Assembly (NCBI GenBank): GCA_021741155.1
Contig: JAIOYP010000012.1
Span: 27,799-91,798, forward strand
DNA length: 64,000 nucleotides
Direction of reading: 5' to 3'
From: Flavobacteriales bacterium
Lineage (GTDB): Bacteria; Bacteroidota; Bacteroidia; UBA10329
The notes under the pieces were generated by a model, which searched no databases, was not told the DNA's origin, and saw nothing but the letters and a program-made list of their open reading frames with translations. Each line of letters starts with the position of its first letter. Within the stretch, counting starts at the first letter, position 1. A program made the position numbers and the translations under genes. Positions 26,558 to 34,634 of the stretch are shown piece by piece.

Positions 26558-26600
26558 AAAAGCCGTTCTCCTAGACATGAAATCTAGAAGAACGGCTTTA
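26558..26600 (+). terminator. hairpin terminator after pruA
   Basis: A stem of about 17 bp (AAAGCCGTTCTCCTAGA with TCTAGAAGAACGGCTTT, one mismatch) encloses a 7-base loop and is followed by AATTTTA. It sits 22 bases after the pruA stop. The next gene starts only 12 bases later, so it may need its own promoter or some read-through. Confidence 0.8.
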
Positions 26601-26611
26601 ATTTTACGGTT

Positions 26612-26923
26612 GTGAAGAAGCTCAAGAAATTAGGCAAAAAGCTAAATCCTTATATCCGCAGCAAGTACGCGGTAACGCTACTTGCTTTCTTGGTTTGGAT
26701 GACTTTTTTTGATGAAAACAGCTTCATTTCTACCATCAAGAACCAACTAAAATTGGCAGAGATGGAGAATGAAAGAGACCACTACTTAAAGGAAATTTCC
26801 GAAAGCACTGCCGACCTCAAACTCCTTCAGAACAACAAAGAACTTCTCGAAAAGTTTGCTCGAGAAAAGTACCTCATGAAGAAAGACAATGAAGATATCT
26901 TTGTCTTTTCTGTAGAGGATTAA
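26612..26923 (+). CDS. septum formation initiator protein (DivIC/FtsB-like)
   Basis: The 103-residue protein starts with GTG. Its layout is a short basic cytoplasmic N-terminus, one membrane helix (YAVTLLAFLVWMTFFDENSF) and a coiled coil (QLKLAEMENERDHYLKEISE). The C-terminus FAREKYLMKKDNEDIFVFS matches the conserved end of the DivIC/FtsB family. Such proteins bridge FtsL and FtsQ in the divisome. Length and topology are exactly those expected. It follows the pruA terminator closely. No other division gene is near. Confidence 0.88.
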   Translation: MKKLKKLGKKLNPYIRSKYAVTLLAFLVWMTFFDENSFISTIKNQLKLAEMENERDHYLKEISESTADLKLLQNNKELLEKFAREKYLMKKDNEDIFVFSVED

Positions 26924-27032
26924 CCAAAAAATTTACGAATTACGATTGTCGATTTTTGATTTGCGATTTTACGCGAAAGTCTTGCATCTCACTTTGGGTT
27001 TTAATTCCTAATTTTTCATTCCTAATTCTTAA

Positions 27033-27959
27033 TTGATTAAAGTGGATTTACTGAAAGAACTATGCGCCATCCGAGCAGTGAGCGGTGAAGAACGTGCGCT
27101 AACCGATTTCGTTCTTAAATACATTGACGAAACCGAGAAAAACTGGAAGGTTAAACCAAAAGTTATTTCTGGAGATGAATTTCACGAGAACATCATTCTT
27201 GTTTTCGGGAAGAAGCCACAAACCGCCATTTTTGCTCACTTAGACAGCATCGGGTTTACGGTTCGTTATGGCAATCAATTGGTAAAAGTTGGCGGCCCTG
27301 TTATTGAGAACAAAATCAAATTGGTTGGATCTGACTCTCAAGGAGAGATTGAATGCAAACTCAAAGTGAGTAAGAAGAATCAATCTTACCACTGTAAGTT
27401 CGAACGAGAAATTGAACGAGGAACAAATCTTACCTTCAAACCCGATTTCCGTGAAACAAAAAGCCACGTACAGTGCTGCTACATGGACAATCGCCTTGGC
27501 GTTTGGAATGCACTAAAAGTGGCCGAAACGTTGGAAGAAGGCATCATCGTTTTCAGCACGCGTGAAGAACATGGTGGCGGAGCCGTTTCATATCTCGGCA
27601 AATACATTCAAGAGAAATATGGCGTGCGGCAGGCACTCATTTCCGACATCACGTGGGTTACCGAAGGTGTTCAACCTGGTAAGGGCGTTGCCATTTCTAT
27701 GCGCGACCGTGGATTGCCTCGTAGAACATACTTAGACCGCGTCATCAAAATTGCCAAGGAAACAGATATTCCATTTCAATTGGAAGTAGAAGGAGCTGGC
27801 GGAAGCGATGGTTTAGAATTGCAATCTTCGCCTTATCCATGGGAATGGGTTTTCGTTGGAGCGCCAGAAGATAATGTCCATTCACCGGACGAAATCGTGC
27901 ACAAAGACGACATCACAGCAATGACTGCATTGTATAAGGTATTGATGGAGAAACTTTGA
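27033..27959 (+). CDS. M42-type zinc aminopeptidase
   Basis: The 308-residue cytoplasmic metallopeptidase shows the co-catalytic zinc motifs: AHLDSIGF near 70, CCYMDNRLGVWNAL near 150, the catalytic glutamates in STREEHGGGAV, and the terminal VGAPEDNVHSPDEIVHKDD block. The small insert domain between the two halves places it with M42/M20 aminopeptidases. These trim N-terminal residues from peptides and form large assemblies in some family members. The start is TTG at 27033, or GTG three codons later. It stands alone. Substrate preference cannot be read. Confidence 0.85.
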   Translation: MIKVDLLKELCAIRAVSGEERALTDFVLKYIDETEKNWKVKPKVISGDEFHENIILVFGKKPQTAIFAHLDSIGFTVRYGNQLVKVGGPVIENKIKLVGSDSQGEIECKLKVSKKNQSYHCKFEREIERGTNLTFKPDFRETKSHVQCCYMDNRLGVWNALKVAETLEEGIIVFSTREEHGGGAVSYLGKYIQEKYGVRQALISDITWVTEGVQPGKGVAISMRDRGLPRRTYLDRVIKIAKETDIPFQLEVEGAGGSDGLELQSSPYPWEWVFVGAPEDNVHSPDEIVHKDDITAMTALYKVLMEKL

Positions 27960-28035
27960 GGGGTTACTAATTACGAATAGATACGAATTTGCGAATCGTG
28001 CTGATTCCATAACTCCATCAACTTTGTAAACTTCA

Positions 28036-28443
28036 TCAACCCAAATACTTTTTCGCGGCATCCATAATTACATCAGGAGCACATTGTGGTTTCATGGTTT
28101 TGCTATCAACAAAAACCAACTGCGTTAAAGCTGTGTTCAGCAATTCGCCTTTGACATTCCATGTTTCGTATTCAAACGTAATGCGCGAACGTGGCTCTTC
28201 TTTTATGCGTGTTACAATCGTCAACTCCTCATCATAAAATGCTGGTTTTTTGTAGGTAATCTCGTACCGAATAACTGGCATCATAATTCCAGATTCTTCC
28301 AACTCCACGTAATTGATGCCTAGAGCGCGCATCGCTTCTACCCTTCCAACCTCAAAATAAGTGGCGTAATTACCGTAATAGACATATCCCATTCTATCCA
28401 CTTCCGAATAGCGGGTTCTAATCTTTGTGCTGTGTTCAAACAT
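28036..28443 (-). CDS. hotdog-fold acyl-CoA thioesterase (YbgC/4HBT type)
   Basis: The 135-residue protein has the 4-hydroxybenzoyl-CoA thioesterase signature: RYSEVDRMGYVYYGNYATYF near the N-terminus with the catalytic aspartate at about residue 16, then EVGRVEAMRALG. The remaining strands (VIRYEITYKKPAFYDEEL, ITFEYETWNVKGELLNTA) complete a single hotdog domain. Such enzymes hydrolyse short- or medium-chain acyl-CoA or acyl-ACP thioesters in the cytoplasm. The gene stands alone on the minus strand. A dispersed palindrome lies just upstream of it. Confidence 0.92.
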   Translation of the reverse strand: MFEHSTKIRTRYSEVDRMGYVYYGNYATYFEVGRVEAMRALGINYVELEESGIMMPVIRYEITYKKPAFYDEELTIVTRIKEEPRSRITFEYETWNVKGELLNTALTQLVFVDSKTMKPQCAPDVIMDAAKKYLG

Positions 28444-28483
28444 TCTTCGAAGTTACTTCCCTAAGTCAAAAAAACATTTTTCA

Positions 28484-28562
28484 AGCCACAGATTCACTGA
28501 TTTTCACAGATGAAAAGGATTATTTCAGTAAAAAATCTGTGCTAATCTGAGCATCTGTGGCT
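28484..28562. repeat. palindromic dispersed repeat, 'agccacagat' family, copy 2
   Basis: The outer arms AGCCACAGATTCACTGA and the complementary ...CATCTGTGGCT flank a decayed centre. The same outer arms and following TATTTCAT occur at 14441-14520. Confidence 0.75.
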
Positions 28563-28686
28563 ATTTCATTTTCTATTCTAAAAATCTCAAATTGAACATT
28601 TGGTCAAACCAGTTCTTTCACCATTGTTTCGCATTTCTTCATTTAGGATTTCGGGTTATTCTTCATTCGTTCCGTAAACTTGCATC

Positions 28687-29403
28687 ATGCGTTGGTTGTG
28701 GTTTGCAATTTTTCTTTCTGCCTGTTCAGGTTCGATCACCGAATACAAAGCCGTTGAAATGAATGATTCGATTTCGGATGATGGTCTGTCTGAATCGATG
28801 ATTGCACCCTATCGCGACAGCTTGGAATTAACCATGAACTCAGTTTTGGTTCAGAATCAAGTTACGCTGACGCGAGGAATTCCTGAAAGCACACTTGGAA
28901 ACCTGATTGCTGACCTACTTCTAGAACGCGCTCAAACGGAATTACCCGATTCGATACTACCCGATTTATGCCTTATTAATATAGGAGGCCTTCGCGTAGA
29001 TCTTCCAGAAGGAGACATCACCATTGGAAAAGTATTTGAGCTTATGCCATTCGAAAACGAATTGGACGTGCTCGAACTTTCTCCAGAGCGAATGAAGGAA
29101 ATGCTCACGTACTTGAAAGAAGTAGGCGGTCAACCATTTTCAGGAATGAACTTGACCATAAAGCCAAACGGATATGATTGCGAAATAAACGGTGAGCCAC
29201 TGGACGAAAATCGTACCTATTATATAGTGACAAGCGATTATCTGGCCGATGGTGGAGACAAGATGTATTTTTTCAAAGAGCCATTGACGAGAATTAAAAC
29301 GGGAATCAAGCTGCGAGATGCCATTATTAACCATTTCAGGATTGTTGGACTTGCTGGAAAGCCGCTCACAAGTTCGATTGACGGACGATTGACAATCGAA
29401 TGA
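28687..29403 (+). CDS. 5'-nucleotidase C-terminal domain lipoprotein
   Basis: The 238-residue product has a short signal with lipobox (WLWFAIFLSAC, Cys13), so it is a lipoprotein. The rest corresponds to the 5'-nucleotidase C-terminal, substrate-binding domain: the GNLIADLLLERAQ helix, DLCLINIGGLRVDLPEGDIT and the late YYIVTSDYLADGGDKMYFF block. In typical 5'-nucleotidases this domain follows the metallophosphatase on one chain. Here it is a separate gene placed before the metallophosphatase gene, with a 4-base ATGA overlap. The two products probably combine outside the inner membrane to dephosphorylate nucleotides. Confidence 0.88.
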   Translation: MRWLWFAIFLSACSGSITEYKAVEMNDSISDDGLSESMIAPYRDSLELTMNSVLVQNQVTLTRGIPESTLGNLIADLLLERAQTELPDSILPDLCLINIGGLRVDLPEGDITIGKVFELMPFENELDVLELSPERMKEMLTYLKEVGGQPFSGMNLTIKPNGYDCEINGEPLDENRTYYIVTSDYLADGGDKMYFFKEPLTRIKTGIKLRDAIINHFRIVGLAGKPLTSSIDGRLTIE

Positions 29404-30338
29404 AACGCAGAAACTTCATAAAGCAATCGGCATTGGCTAGCGCATCACTTGCGGCACTTGGTGGCTTGAGCTCATGCCGTTTAAATGAGTTGGGAGTTGT
29501 AAAACTCACCATTCTCCACACCAATGATGTTCACAGTCGTATTGACCCATTTCCAATAACCGATAGTAAATATCCAGGATTGGGCGGCTTTGCTCGCAGA
29601 GCCGAAATGGTTAAGCAGATTCGATCAGAACAAGAAAACGTGCTTCTTTTTGATAGTGGCGATATTTTTCAAGGAACTCCGTACTTCAATTATTATGGTG
29701 GCGAATTAGAATTCAAACTCATGAGCGAAATGGGTTATGATGCCGCCACTTACGGCAACCACGATTTTGATAACGGTATTGAGGGACTTACAAAGCAATT
29801 GCCGCACGCCAAGTTTCCGTTCATCAATTCGAATTATGAACTGAGCGACACACCACTTTCAGAAACAACAATCAAAAACAAGGTTTTTGAAAAAGGTGGA
29901 ATCAGAATTGGCGTTTTCGGACTGGGAATAGAGTTGGAAGGTCTCGTCAATCCAAAACTCTACGGAAACATTCGTTACACCGACCCCATCGCAGAAGCAA
30001 ACAAACAAGCCGCTTTTTTGAAGAATGAAGAAAAGTGCGACCTCGTCATTTGCCTTTCTCATCTAGGCTACGACTACAATTTGGAGAAATATAATTTCGA
30101 CTCCAATCGAATCTGCGATAAACACGTAGCCGAAAACAGTCAAAATGTTGATATCATCCTTGGTGGACACACCCATACTTTTTTAGACCAACCTCAATAT
30201 TTCACAAATAAAAAAGGGCGCAACGTGATGGTTTGTCAGGTGGGCTGGGCAGGGATTAAACTCGGAAGGATTGACTTACAGTTAGATAGGGTTTCTGGCC
30301 TTTTTGGTAGCGCGTATATTGCACCAAAAGTTTCATAA
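29400..30338 (+). CDS. Tat-exported metallophosphatase (5'-nucleotidase N-terminal domain)
   Basis: The 312-residue protein starts with a Tat-like signal (KRRNFIKQSALASASLAALG) ending near Cys26, possibly also lipidated (GLSSC). Dimetal-site motifs are in order: TILHTNDVHSRI, LFDSGDIFQGTPYF, TYGNHDFDNGIEG, CLSHLGYD and ILGGHTHTFLDQ. It lacks the C-terminal nucleotide-binding domain, which is encoded by the overlapping upstream gene. Translational coupling through ATGA suggests equal production. Tat export would allow metal loading in the cytoplasm before secretion, while the partner uses Sec. Confidence 0.9.
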   Translation: MKRRNFIKQSALASASLAALGGLSSCRLNELGVVKLTILHTNDVHSRIDPFPITDSKYPGLGGFARRAEMVKQIRSEQENVLLFDSGDIFQGTPYFNYYGGELEFKLMSEMGYDAATYGNHDFDNGIEGLTKQLPHAKFPFINSNYELSDTPLSETTIKNKVFEKGGIRIGVFGLGIELEGLVNPKLYGNIRYTDPIAEANKQAAFLKNEEKCDLVICLSHLGYDYNLEKYNFDSNRICDKHVAENSQNVDIILGGHTHTFLDQPQYFTNKKGRNVMVCQVGWAGIKLGRIDLQLDRVSGLFGSAYIAPKVS

Positions 30339-30481
30339 AGTCAATAGCAATTTGATTTTTTTTTCACCTTTCTTTTCTCAACTTTTGCTTCGCATTTAGG
30401 GATTCGGAAACACGAGTTTCAGTACGTTTTCGAAGGGAGAGTTTCTAAAGCACTAATGTTAAGTAAGTTGACTTAAAGCGC

Positions 30482-31912
30482 ATGAAGAAAGACTGTAAGG
30501 TTGTATGGGATAATTGTTTGGATGTGATTCGTGATAACGTCCCTTATCAGAGTTACCGAACATGGTTTGAACCCATAGTTCCTGTTAAATTGGATGAAAA
30601 TGTCTTGACCATTCAAGTGCCAAGCCAATTCTTTTACGAATGGTTGGAAGAGCACTACATCTCTTTATTGAAAAAGACAGTGAAGAAAGAATTGGGAGCC
30701 GAAGGTCGTTTGGAGTACCAAATCATTATGGAGAACGCTTACAACAATAGTAAGCCATACTCGGTTCGTGTACCAGCAAACTCTGCTACCACTAAGAACC
30801 AACCTGTTACCATGCCAATGGATCTTGGACGTTCGGATGCAATTCGCAATCCGTTCATCATTCCAGGATTGAAAAAGGTAAAAGTTGAGTCTCAACTTAA
30901 CGCCAATTACAACTTTGATAATTTCATTGAAGGCGATTGCAACCGATTAGCTCGCTCTGCAGGTTATGCTGTTGCTAACAAACCTGGCGGCACCGCTTTC
31001 AATCCACTCCTATTATATGGTGGTGTTGGATTGGGGAAAACGCACTTGGCACACGCCATTGGTATTGAGATAAAAGAAAAGCATCCGAACAAGACTGTTC
31101 TATATGTTTCTTCAGAGAAATTCACACATCAATTTATTGATGCAGTGAAGAACAACAGCCACAACGATTTTGTGCATTTCTATCAGATGATTGATGTTCT
31201 GATTATGGATGATGTTCAATTCTTGGCTGGAAAAGACAAGACACAGGATGTTTTCTTCCACATTTTCAACCACTTACACCAAAACGGAAAGCAGTTGGTT
31301 TTGACCAGCGATAAAGCTCCAGTTGAAATGCAAGGAGTGGAGCAGCGTCTTCTTTCTCGTTTCAAATGGGGATTGGCAGCCGATCTTTCTGCACCAGAAT
31401 TGGAAACTAGAATTGCTATTCTTCGCAAGAAGGTTTATCAAGATGGAATTGAGCTTCCTGAAGATGTGCTCGAATATTTGGCCTACAGCATCACAAGTAA
31501 TATCCGCGAACTGGAAGGCGCATTGATCTCTCTTCTGGCTCAAGCTTCGCTGAACAAGAAATCCATCAACTTGGATCTTGCGAAGCAGATGATTGACAAG
31601 TTCGTAAAGAATACTGCTCGTGAAATCAGCATCGATTACATTCAAAAAGTGGTGTCAGATTACTTCGATATGCCAATTGAGCTGATGAAATCAAAAACGC
31701 GTAAACGTGAGGTTGTTCAAGCGCGGCAGATCGCGATGTTCTACGCTAAAAACATGACCAAAGCATCTTTGGCAACAATTGGTGCTCAATGCGGTGGCAA
31801 AGACCACGCAACCGTGCTTCATGCTTACCGAACGGTGAACAACCTGATTGAGACCGATAAGCAATTCAGAAGCTACATCACAGACCTCGATAAGAAGATT
31901 AAACTATCCTAG
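30482..31912 (+). CDS. dnaA: chromosomal replication initiator DnaA
   Basis: DnaA binds oriC and opens the duplex for replication. The 476-residue protein has all four domains: the N-terminal DnaB-interacting domain (WDNCLDVIRDNVPYQSYRTW), a variable linker and the AAA+ core with Walker A (LLYGGVGLGKTHLAHAIG near 180) and Walker B (VLIMDDVQFLAGKD). The C-terminal DNA-binding helix-turn-helix ends in GGKDHATVLHAYR. No cluster of TTATCCACA-type DnaA boxes was seen in the 143 bases upstream, so oriC is not evident here. A low-molecular-weight phosphatase gene follows after 3 bases. Confidence 0.98.
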   Translation: MKKDCKVVWDNCLDVIRDNVPYQSYRTWFEPIVPVKLDENVLTIQVPSQFFYEWLEEHYISLLKKTVKKELGAEGRLEYQIIMENAYNNSKPYSVRVPANSATTKNQPVTMPMDLGRSDAIRNPFIIPGLKKVKVESQLNANYNFDNFIEGDCNRLARSAGYAVANKPGGTAFNPLLLYGGVGLGKTHLAHAIGIEIKEKHPNKTVLYVSSEKFTHQFIDAVKNNSHNDFVHFYQMIDVLIMDDVQFLAGKDKTQDVFFHIFNHLHQNGKQLVLTSDKAPVEMQGVEQRLLSRFKWGLAADLSAPELETRIAILRKKVYQDGIELPEDVLEYLAYSITSNIRELEGALISLLAQASLNKKSINLDLAKQMIDKFVKNTAREISIDYIQKVVSDYFDMPIELMKSKTRKREVVQARQIAMFYAKNMTKASLATIGAQCGGKDHATVLHAYRTVNNLIETDKQFRSYITDLDKKIKLS

Positions 31913-31915
31913 GCC

Positions 31916-32374
31916 ATGTCAGCACCTCGCGTGTTAATGGTTTGTCTTGGAAACATCTGCCGAAGCCCAATGGCTGAAGGCATTCTCAAACGCAAGGCCC
32001 GGTTTTCGGGCCTTGTCCTTTATGTAGACAGCGCGGGAACTTCCAACTGGCATCAAGACGAACGTCCTGATGAACGAGCAATTGCTGAGATGGAAGCAAA
32101 CGGAATCGATATTGCTGGTCAGCGTTCGCGACCATTCAAAATTGGCGACTTCGACAAGTTCGATCACATTCTAGTGATGGATACTTCCAATCAAGAAAAT
32201 GTGTTGGCCATGGCTCGAAATGATAAAGACAGAGCCAAAGTCAGCTTAATACTCGATTTTGGAAATGAAGTAAAAGGCATGTCCGTTCCAGACCCCTATT
32301 ATGATGATGGATTTGGACGTGTTTACGAATTGCTTGATTATGCCTGCGATGCTTTCATTAAAACGCTGAAATAA
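31916..32374 (+). CDS. low-molecular-weight protein tyrosine phosphatase
   Basis: The 152-residue cytoplasmic enzyme has the family P-loop VCLGNICRSPMAEG with nucleophile Cys10 and Arg16, and the general-acid aspartates in VPDPYYDDG near residue 125. Length and motif placement are those of a complete LMW-PTP. It starts 3 bases after dnaA and runs directly into the methyltransferase gene, suggesting one transcript. The substrate (phosphotyrosine protein, or arginine phosphate in some relatives) is unknown. The linkage to dnaA may be only transcriptional. Confidence 0.95.
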   Translation: MSAPRVLMVCLGNICRSPMAEGILKRKARFSGLVLYVDSAGTSNWHQDERPDERAIAEMEANGIDIAGQRSRPFKIGDFDKFDHILVMDTSNQENVLAMARNDKDRAKVSLILDFGNEVKGMSVPDPYYDDGFGRVYELLDYACDAFIKTLK

Positions 32375-33082
32375 GTGAGTACAGGAACGCTTTTCCTGAT
32401 TCCTGTTTCGCTAGGAGAAACAGACAACGACAGACTATTTCCTGCTCTCAACCTTCGTCTTTTAGAAGAGTTGAAATACTTGGTGGTCGAGAACGAAAAG
32501 ACGGCTAGACGTTTCATTCGCTCAACGGGAAATAAGCGCGATTTTGATGAACTGGAATTGATTCTGCTGGACAAGCGCACCAAACGCGATGAAATTTCCC
32601 GACCAATTGAATTGTTGCTTCAAGGAGAAGATGTCGGCATTATGTCCGAAGCGGGTTGTCCAGGAGTTGCCGACCCAGGTCAGATTTTGATGTCGGAAGC
32701 GCATTTATACAACATTAAAGTTCAGCCGTTAATTGGGCCGTCCTCCATCCTACTCGGCCTAATGGCAAGTGGCTTAAACGGACAAGGATTCACATTTCAT
32801 GGCTACATTCCAATTGACAAAAAGGAAAGAATTAACAAACTGAGAGATTTGGATTCTGCTGTTAACAGAACTGGTTTCACTCAGATTTTCATGGAAACGC
32901 CTTACCGCAACCAATATCTGTTTGACGACATTCTAAAGACTTGCAACGGCAACCACAAACTCTGCGTGGGGGTTGACATCACGCTCGGAACGGAACTGAT
33001 TAAGACGCTGGCCATTGCCGAATGGAAAACGCAGACAATTGACCTCCACAAACGGCCGTGTATGTTTTTGTTGGGTAGTTGA
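32375..33082 (+). CDS. RsmI-like SAM-dependent methyltransferase
   Basis: The 235-residue protein, starting with GTG immediately after the phosphatase stop, belongs to the tetrapyrrole methylase fold shared by RsmI. Visible blocks are LFLIPVSLGE at the N-terminus, ELLLQGEDVGIMSEAGCPGVADPG, the GPSSILLGLMASGLNGQGFTF segment and the terminal RPCMFLLG. RsmI methylates the 2'-O of C1402 in 16S rRNA. Some Bacteroidota carry a canonical RsmI plus a shorter relative like this one, so I leave the gene symbol empty. A methyltransferase role is well supported; the exact target is not. Confidence 0.85.
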   Translation: MSTGTLFLIPVSLGETDNDRLFPALNLRLLEELKYLVVENEKTARRFIRSTGNKRDFDELELILLDKRTKRDEISRPIELLLQGEDVGIMSEAGCPGVADPGQILMSEAHLYNIKVQPLIGPSSILLGLMASGLNGQGFTFHGYIPIDKKERINKLRDLDSAVNRTGFTQIFMETPYRNQYLFDDILKTCNGNHKLCVGVDITLGTELIKTLAIAEWKTQTIDLHKRPCMFLLGS

Positions 33083-33095
33083 ATCTCCAGTTTTG

Positions 33096-33103
33096 TAACT
33101 TTG
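33096..33103 (+). promoter_or_regulatory. -7 box TAACTTTG ahead of the first toxin-antitoxin pair
   Basis: TAACTTTG fits TAnnTTTG exactly, with a TTG 22 bases upstream (33071) as a possible -33 element. Transcription would begin about 15 bases before the antitoxin ATG at 33126. Confidence 0.55.
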
Positions 33104-33125
33104 TCAGAGTGCAATTCTAATCACT

Positions 33126-33335
33126 ATGAAACAGATAACCCTTCATATAAAAGAAACTAAGTTCAAGTTCTTCATGGAACTCATCCAGAATTTGGATTTC
33201 GTGAATGTGGAAGATGATGCTGATTCGAAGGAATCCATCAAACAGAATATCATTGATGGATTGGGAGAGGTAAAACTTGCAAAACAAGGAAAACTGAGAA
33301 CCACTTCTGCCAAAGAGTTCTTGAATGAGCTATAG
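33126..33335 (+). CDS. type II antitoxin (pair 1)
   Basis: The 69-residue acidic/basic small protein starts MKQITLHIKETKFKFFMELI and ends ...GKLRTTSAKEFLNEL. It overlaps the following RelE-like toxin gene by 11 bases, the usual antitoxin-first layout. The final TSAKEFLNEL helix resembles the toxin-wrapping tail of small antitoxins. No strong DNA-binding family is recognisable, although the N-terminal strand could dimerise in a ribbon-helix-helix way. The antitoxin role rests on size, order and overlap. Confidence 0.75.
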   Translation: MKQITLHIKETKFKFFMELIQNLDFVNVEDDADSKESIKQNIIDGLGEVKLAKQGKLRTTSAKEFLNEL

Positions 33336-33651
33336 TGTTGAACTTACGGACAACTTTAAAAAGGAGGCTAAAAGGCTCGTAAAAAAGTATCGTTCGCTAA
33401 AATCTGAGATTGCCACACTTTTTGCTGAACTAGAAGAAGACCCAACCAAGGGAACTCCACTTGGAAACGACATTTACAAAATTCGTTTGGCCGTCAAATC
33501 CAAAGGTAAAGGCAAGTCTGGAGGAGTTCGTATTCTCACCTATGTGAAAGTTGAAGGTACAACTGTACTACTCTTCTCCATTTACAATAAAGGAGAACGA
33601 GATTCACTCTCAGATTCTGAAATCAAACAGTTGATTCAAGAATTCAGATAG
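33325..33651 (+). CDS. RelE/ParE-superfamily toxin (pair 1)
   Basis: The 108-residue basic protein has the RelE/ParE-type layout: YSVELTDNFKKEAKRLVKKY helices, then DIYKIRLAVKSKGKGKSGGV and RILTYVKVEGTTVLLFSIYN strands. Members cut mRNA on the ribosome or poison gyrase. The positively charged KSKGKGKSGG loop fits the ribosome-dependent RNase group. It overlaps the antitoxin by 11 bases. A second toxin-antitoxin pair converges on it from the right, with 52 bases between the stops. Confidence 0.82.
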   Translation: MSYSVELTDNFKKEAKRLVKKYRSLKSEIATLFAELEEDPTKGTPLGNDIYKIRLAVKSKGKGKSGGVRILTYVKVEGTTVLLFSIYNKGERDSLSDSEIKQLIQEFR

Positions 33652-33703
33652 AAGACAGTCCTTCAATCTAACATTTATGGCTTGGTAAGTTGAACTCTCC
33701 CTC

Positions 33704-33958
33704 TCAATAATTGTATCGACATTGAAGCACCCGAATCTGGTTGCCCTGCACTCTGTAAACAAGACAGTGTTCGAGTGTTATTCTTCTTGACCAATAACCC
33801 GAAAGATCGTGCTTGAGTGCTTCTGGTGAGCCAATTCCTTTGAACGGGTCACGATCAATGTCATTTATCAGTTCATTTATCTTCTTCAGAACCTTTTTGT
33901 GCTGAGTTTGCCAGTACAGATAATCTTCCCAAGCCTGCTCTAGAAAGACAAGTTCCAT
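33704..33958 (-). CDS. Txe/YoeB-type toxin (pair 2)
   Basis: The 84-residue protein matches the YoeB/Txe family: LVFLEQAWEDYLYWQTQHKK, INELINDIDRDPFKGIGSPE, then LKHDLSGYWSRRITLEHCLVYRV ending RVLQCRYNY. The terminal catalytic His/Tyr region is present with Cys replacing the more usual Ser/His just before RYNY. YoeB toxins are ribosome-dependent mRNA endonucleases. The ATG directly follows the TAG of the antitoxin gene with no spacer. Confidence 0.93.
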   Translation of the reverse strand: MELVFLEQAWEDYLYWQTQHKKVLKKINELINDIDRDPFKGIGSPEALKHDLSGYWSRRITLEHCLVYRVQGNQIRVLQCRYNY

Positions 33959-34210
33959 CTAATCAAGAAGTTCTCGAACGGTTCCTTCTGAATTCCTGTC
34001 AGCCTCAACGGCTTTCAACAATCGCTCTGCATTCTTCGGACTGCGAAGCAAATGGAAGGTCTCCTGCATACTTTCATATTCGCTTTTGCTGATTAGCACC
34101 ATGTCCTTTCCTTTTGGTCGAGATATGAAAAGCGGCTTTCCAGCAGCAAATACCTTCTCAAAATAGGCACGCATGTTCTGCCTGAAATCTGTGAGTGTTG
34201 TAACTTCCAT
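33959..34210 (-). CDS. YefM/Phd-type antitoxin (pair 2)
   Basis: The antitoxin of the YoeB-like toxin starts at the ATG at 34210 (the track's GTG lies one codon earlier). MEVTTLTDFRQNMRAYFEKV and PLFISRPKGKDMVLISKSEY form the Phd/YefM DNA-binding and dimer fold. The C-terminal SPKNAERLLKAVEADRNSEG arm wraps the toxin. It autoregulates with its toxin in known systems. Two direct CCGTACA repeats sit just upstream of its -7 box as likely operator sites. The pair is convergent with pair 1. Confidence 0.93.
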   Translation of the reverse strand: MEVTTLTDFRQNMRAYFEKVFAAGKPLFISRPKGKDMVLISKSEYESMQETFHLLRSPKNAERLLKAVEADRNSEGTVRELLD

Positions 34211-34227
34211 CACGAAATGATTTTAGA

Positions 34228-34259
34228 CAAAGATAAAAAATGTACGGGATGATGTACGG
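34228..34259 (-). promoter_or_regulatory. promoter and candidate operator of the YefM/YoeB pair
   Basis: On the minus strand a TATCTTTG -7 box occupies 34228-34235. Immediately upstream are two direct CCGTACA copies with a 12-base period (34241-34247 and 34253-34259), placed where bound antitoxin would block RNA polymerase. YefM-type antitoxins usually bind short repeated or palindromic sites in this position. Confidence 0.6.
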
Positions 34260-34327
34260 AATCCATATTCCGTCTCAACAACCAAAGAGCTGCCCTAGAA
34301 AGCAGTTTATGCTCTGATAAGAAAGAG

Positions 34328-34624
34328 TCAATTCCTATAGTAGAGTAGAAAATGGAGGACGTTAAACCCCAAAATCAGAAGCAAACTGAAAAAAGACGAC
34401 TTATCCTCCCAAACAAACCGACCGAACAACAATAGCAAAGCGATATTAACCCAATTCAAACTGAATACGGGGGACATCATTGCGACATGAAATTCCTTGG
34501 AAACGATAAAAATTTGAAGTGGCCAACAAAACCAATATAGAAGCGTTACCAAAGCATAGAAAGCAACATACAAACGAAACGAGATTTTAATAATCTTTTT
34601 TAGTTGGTCAAACCTTAGTTTCAC
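34328..34624 (-). CDS. small multi-span membrane protein
   Basis: The function is not recognised. The 98-residue product (GTG start) has about three hydrophobic segments: LYVAFYALVTLLYWFCWPLQIF, FSLNWVNIALLLLFGRFVW and FFSLLLILGFNVLHFLLYY. It begins 10 bases after the fatty acid hydroxylase gene on the same strand, so it is probably co-transcribed with it. No catalytic residues are evident. It may be a helper of the hydroxylase or an unrelated membrane protein. Confidence 0.65.
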   Translation of the reverse strand: MKLRFDQLKKIIKISFRLYVAFYALVTLLYWFCWPLQIFIVSKEFHVAMMSPVFSLNWVNIALLLLFGRFVWEDKSSFFSLLLILGFNVLHFLLYYRN

Positions 34625-34634
34625 TTTTCCTTAG

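Noticed and set aside
30339-30481. oriC upstream of dnaA
   Set aside because: No cluster of TTATCCACA-type boxes or AT-rich unwinding element was seen, and dnaN or gyrB do not follow.
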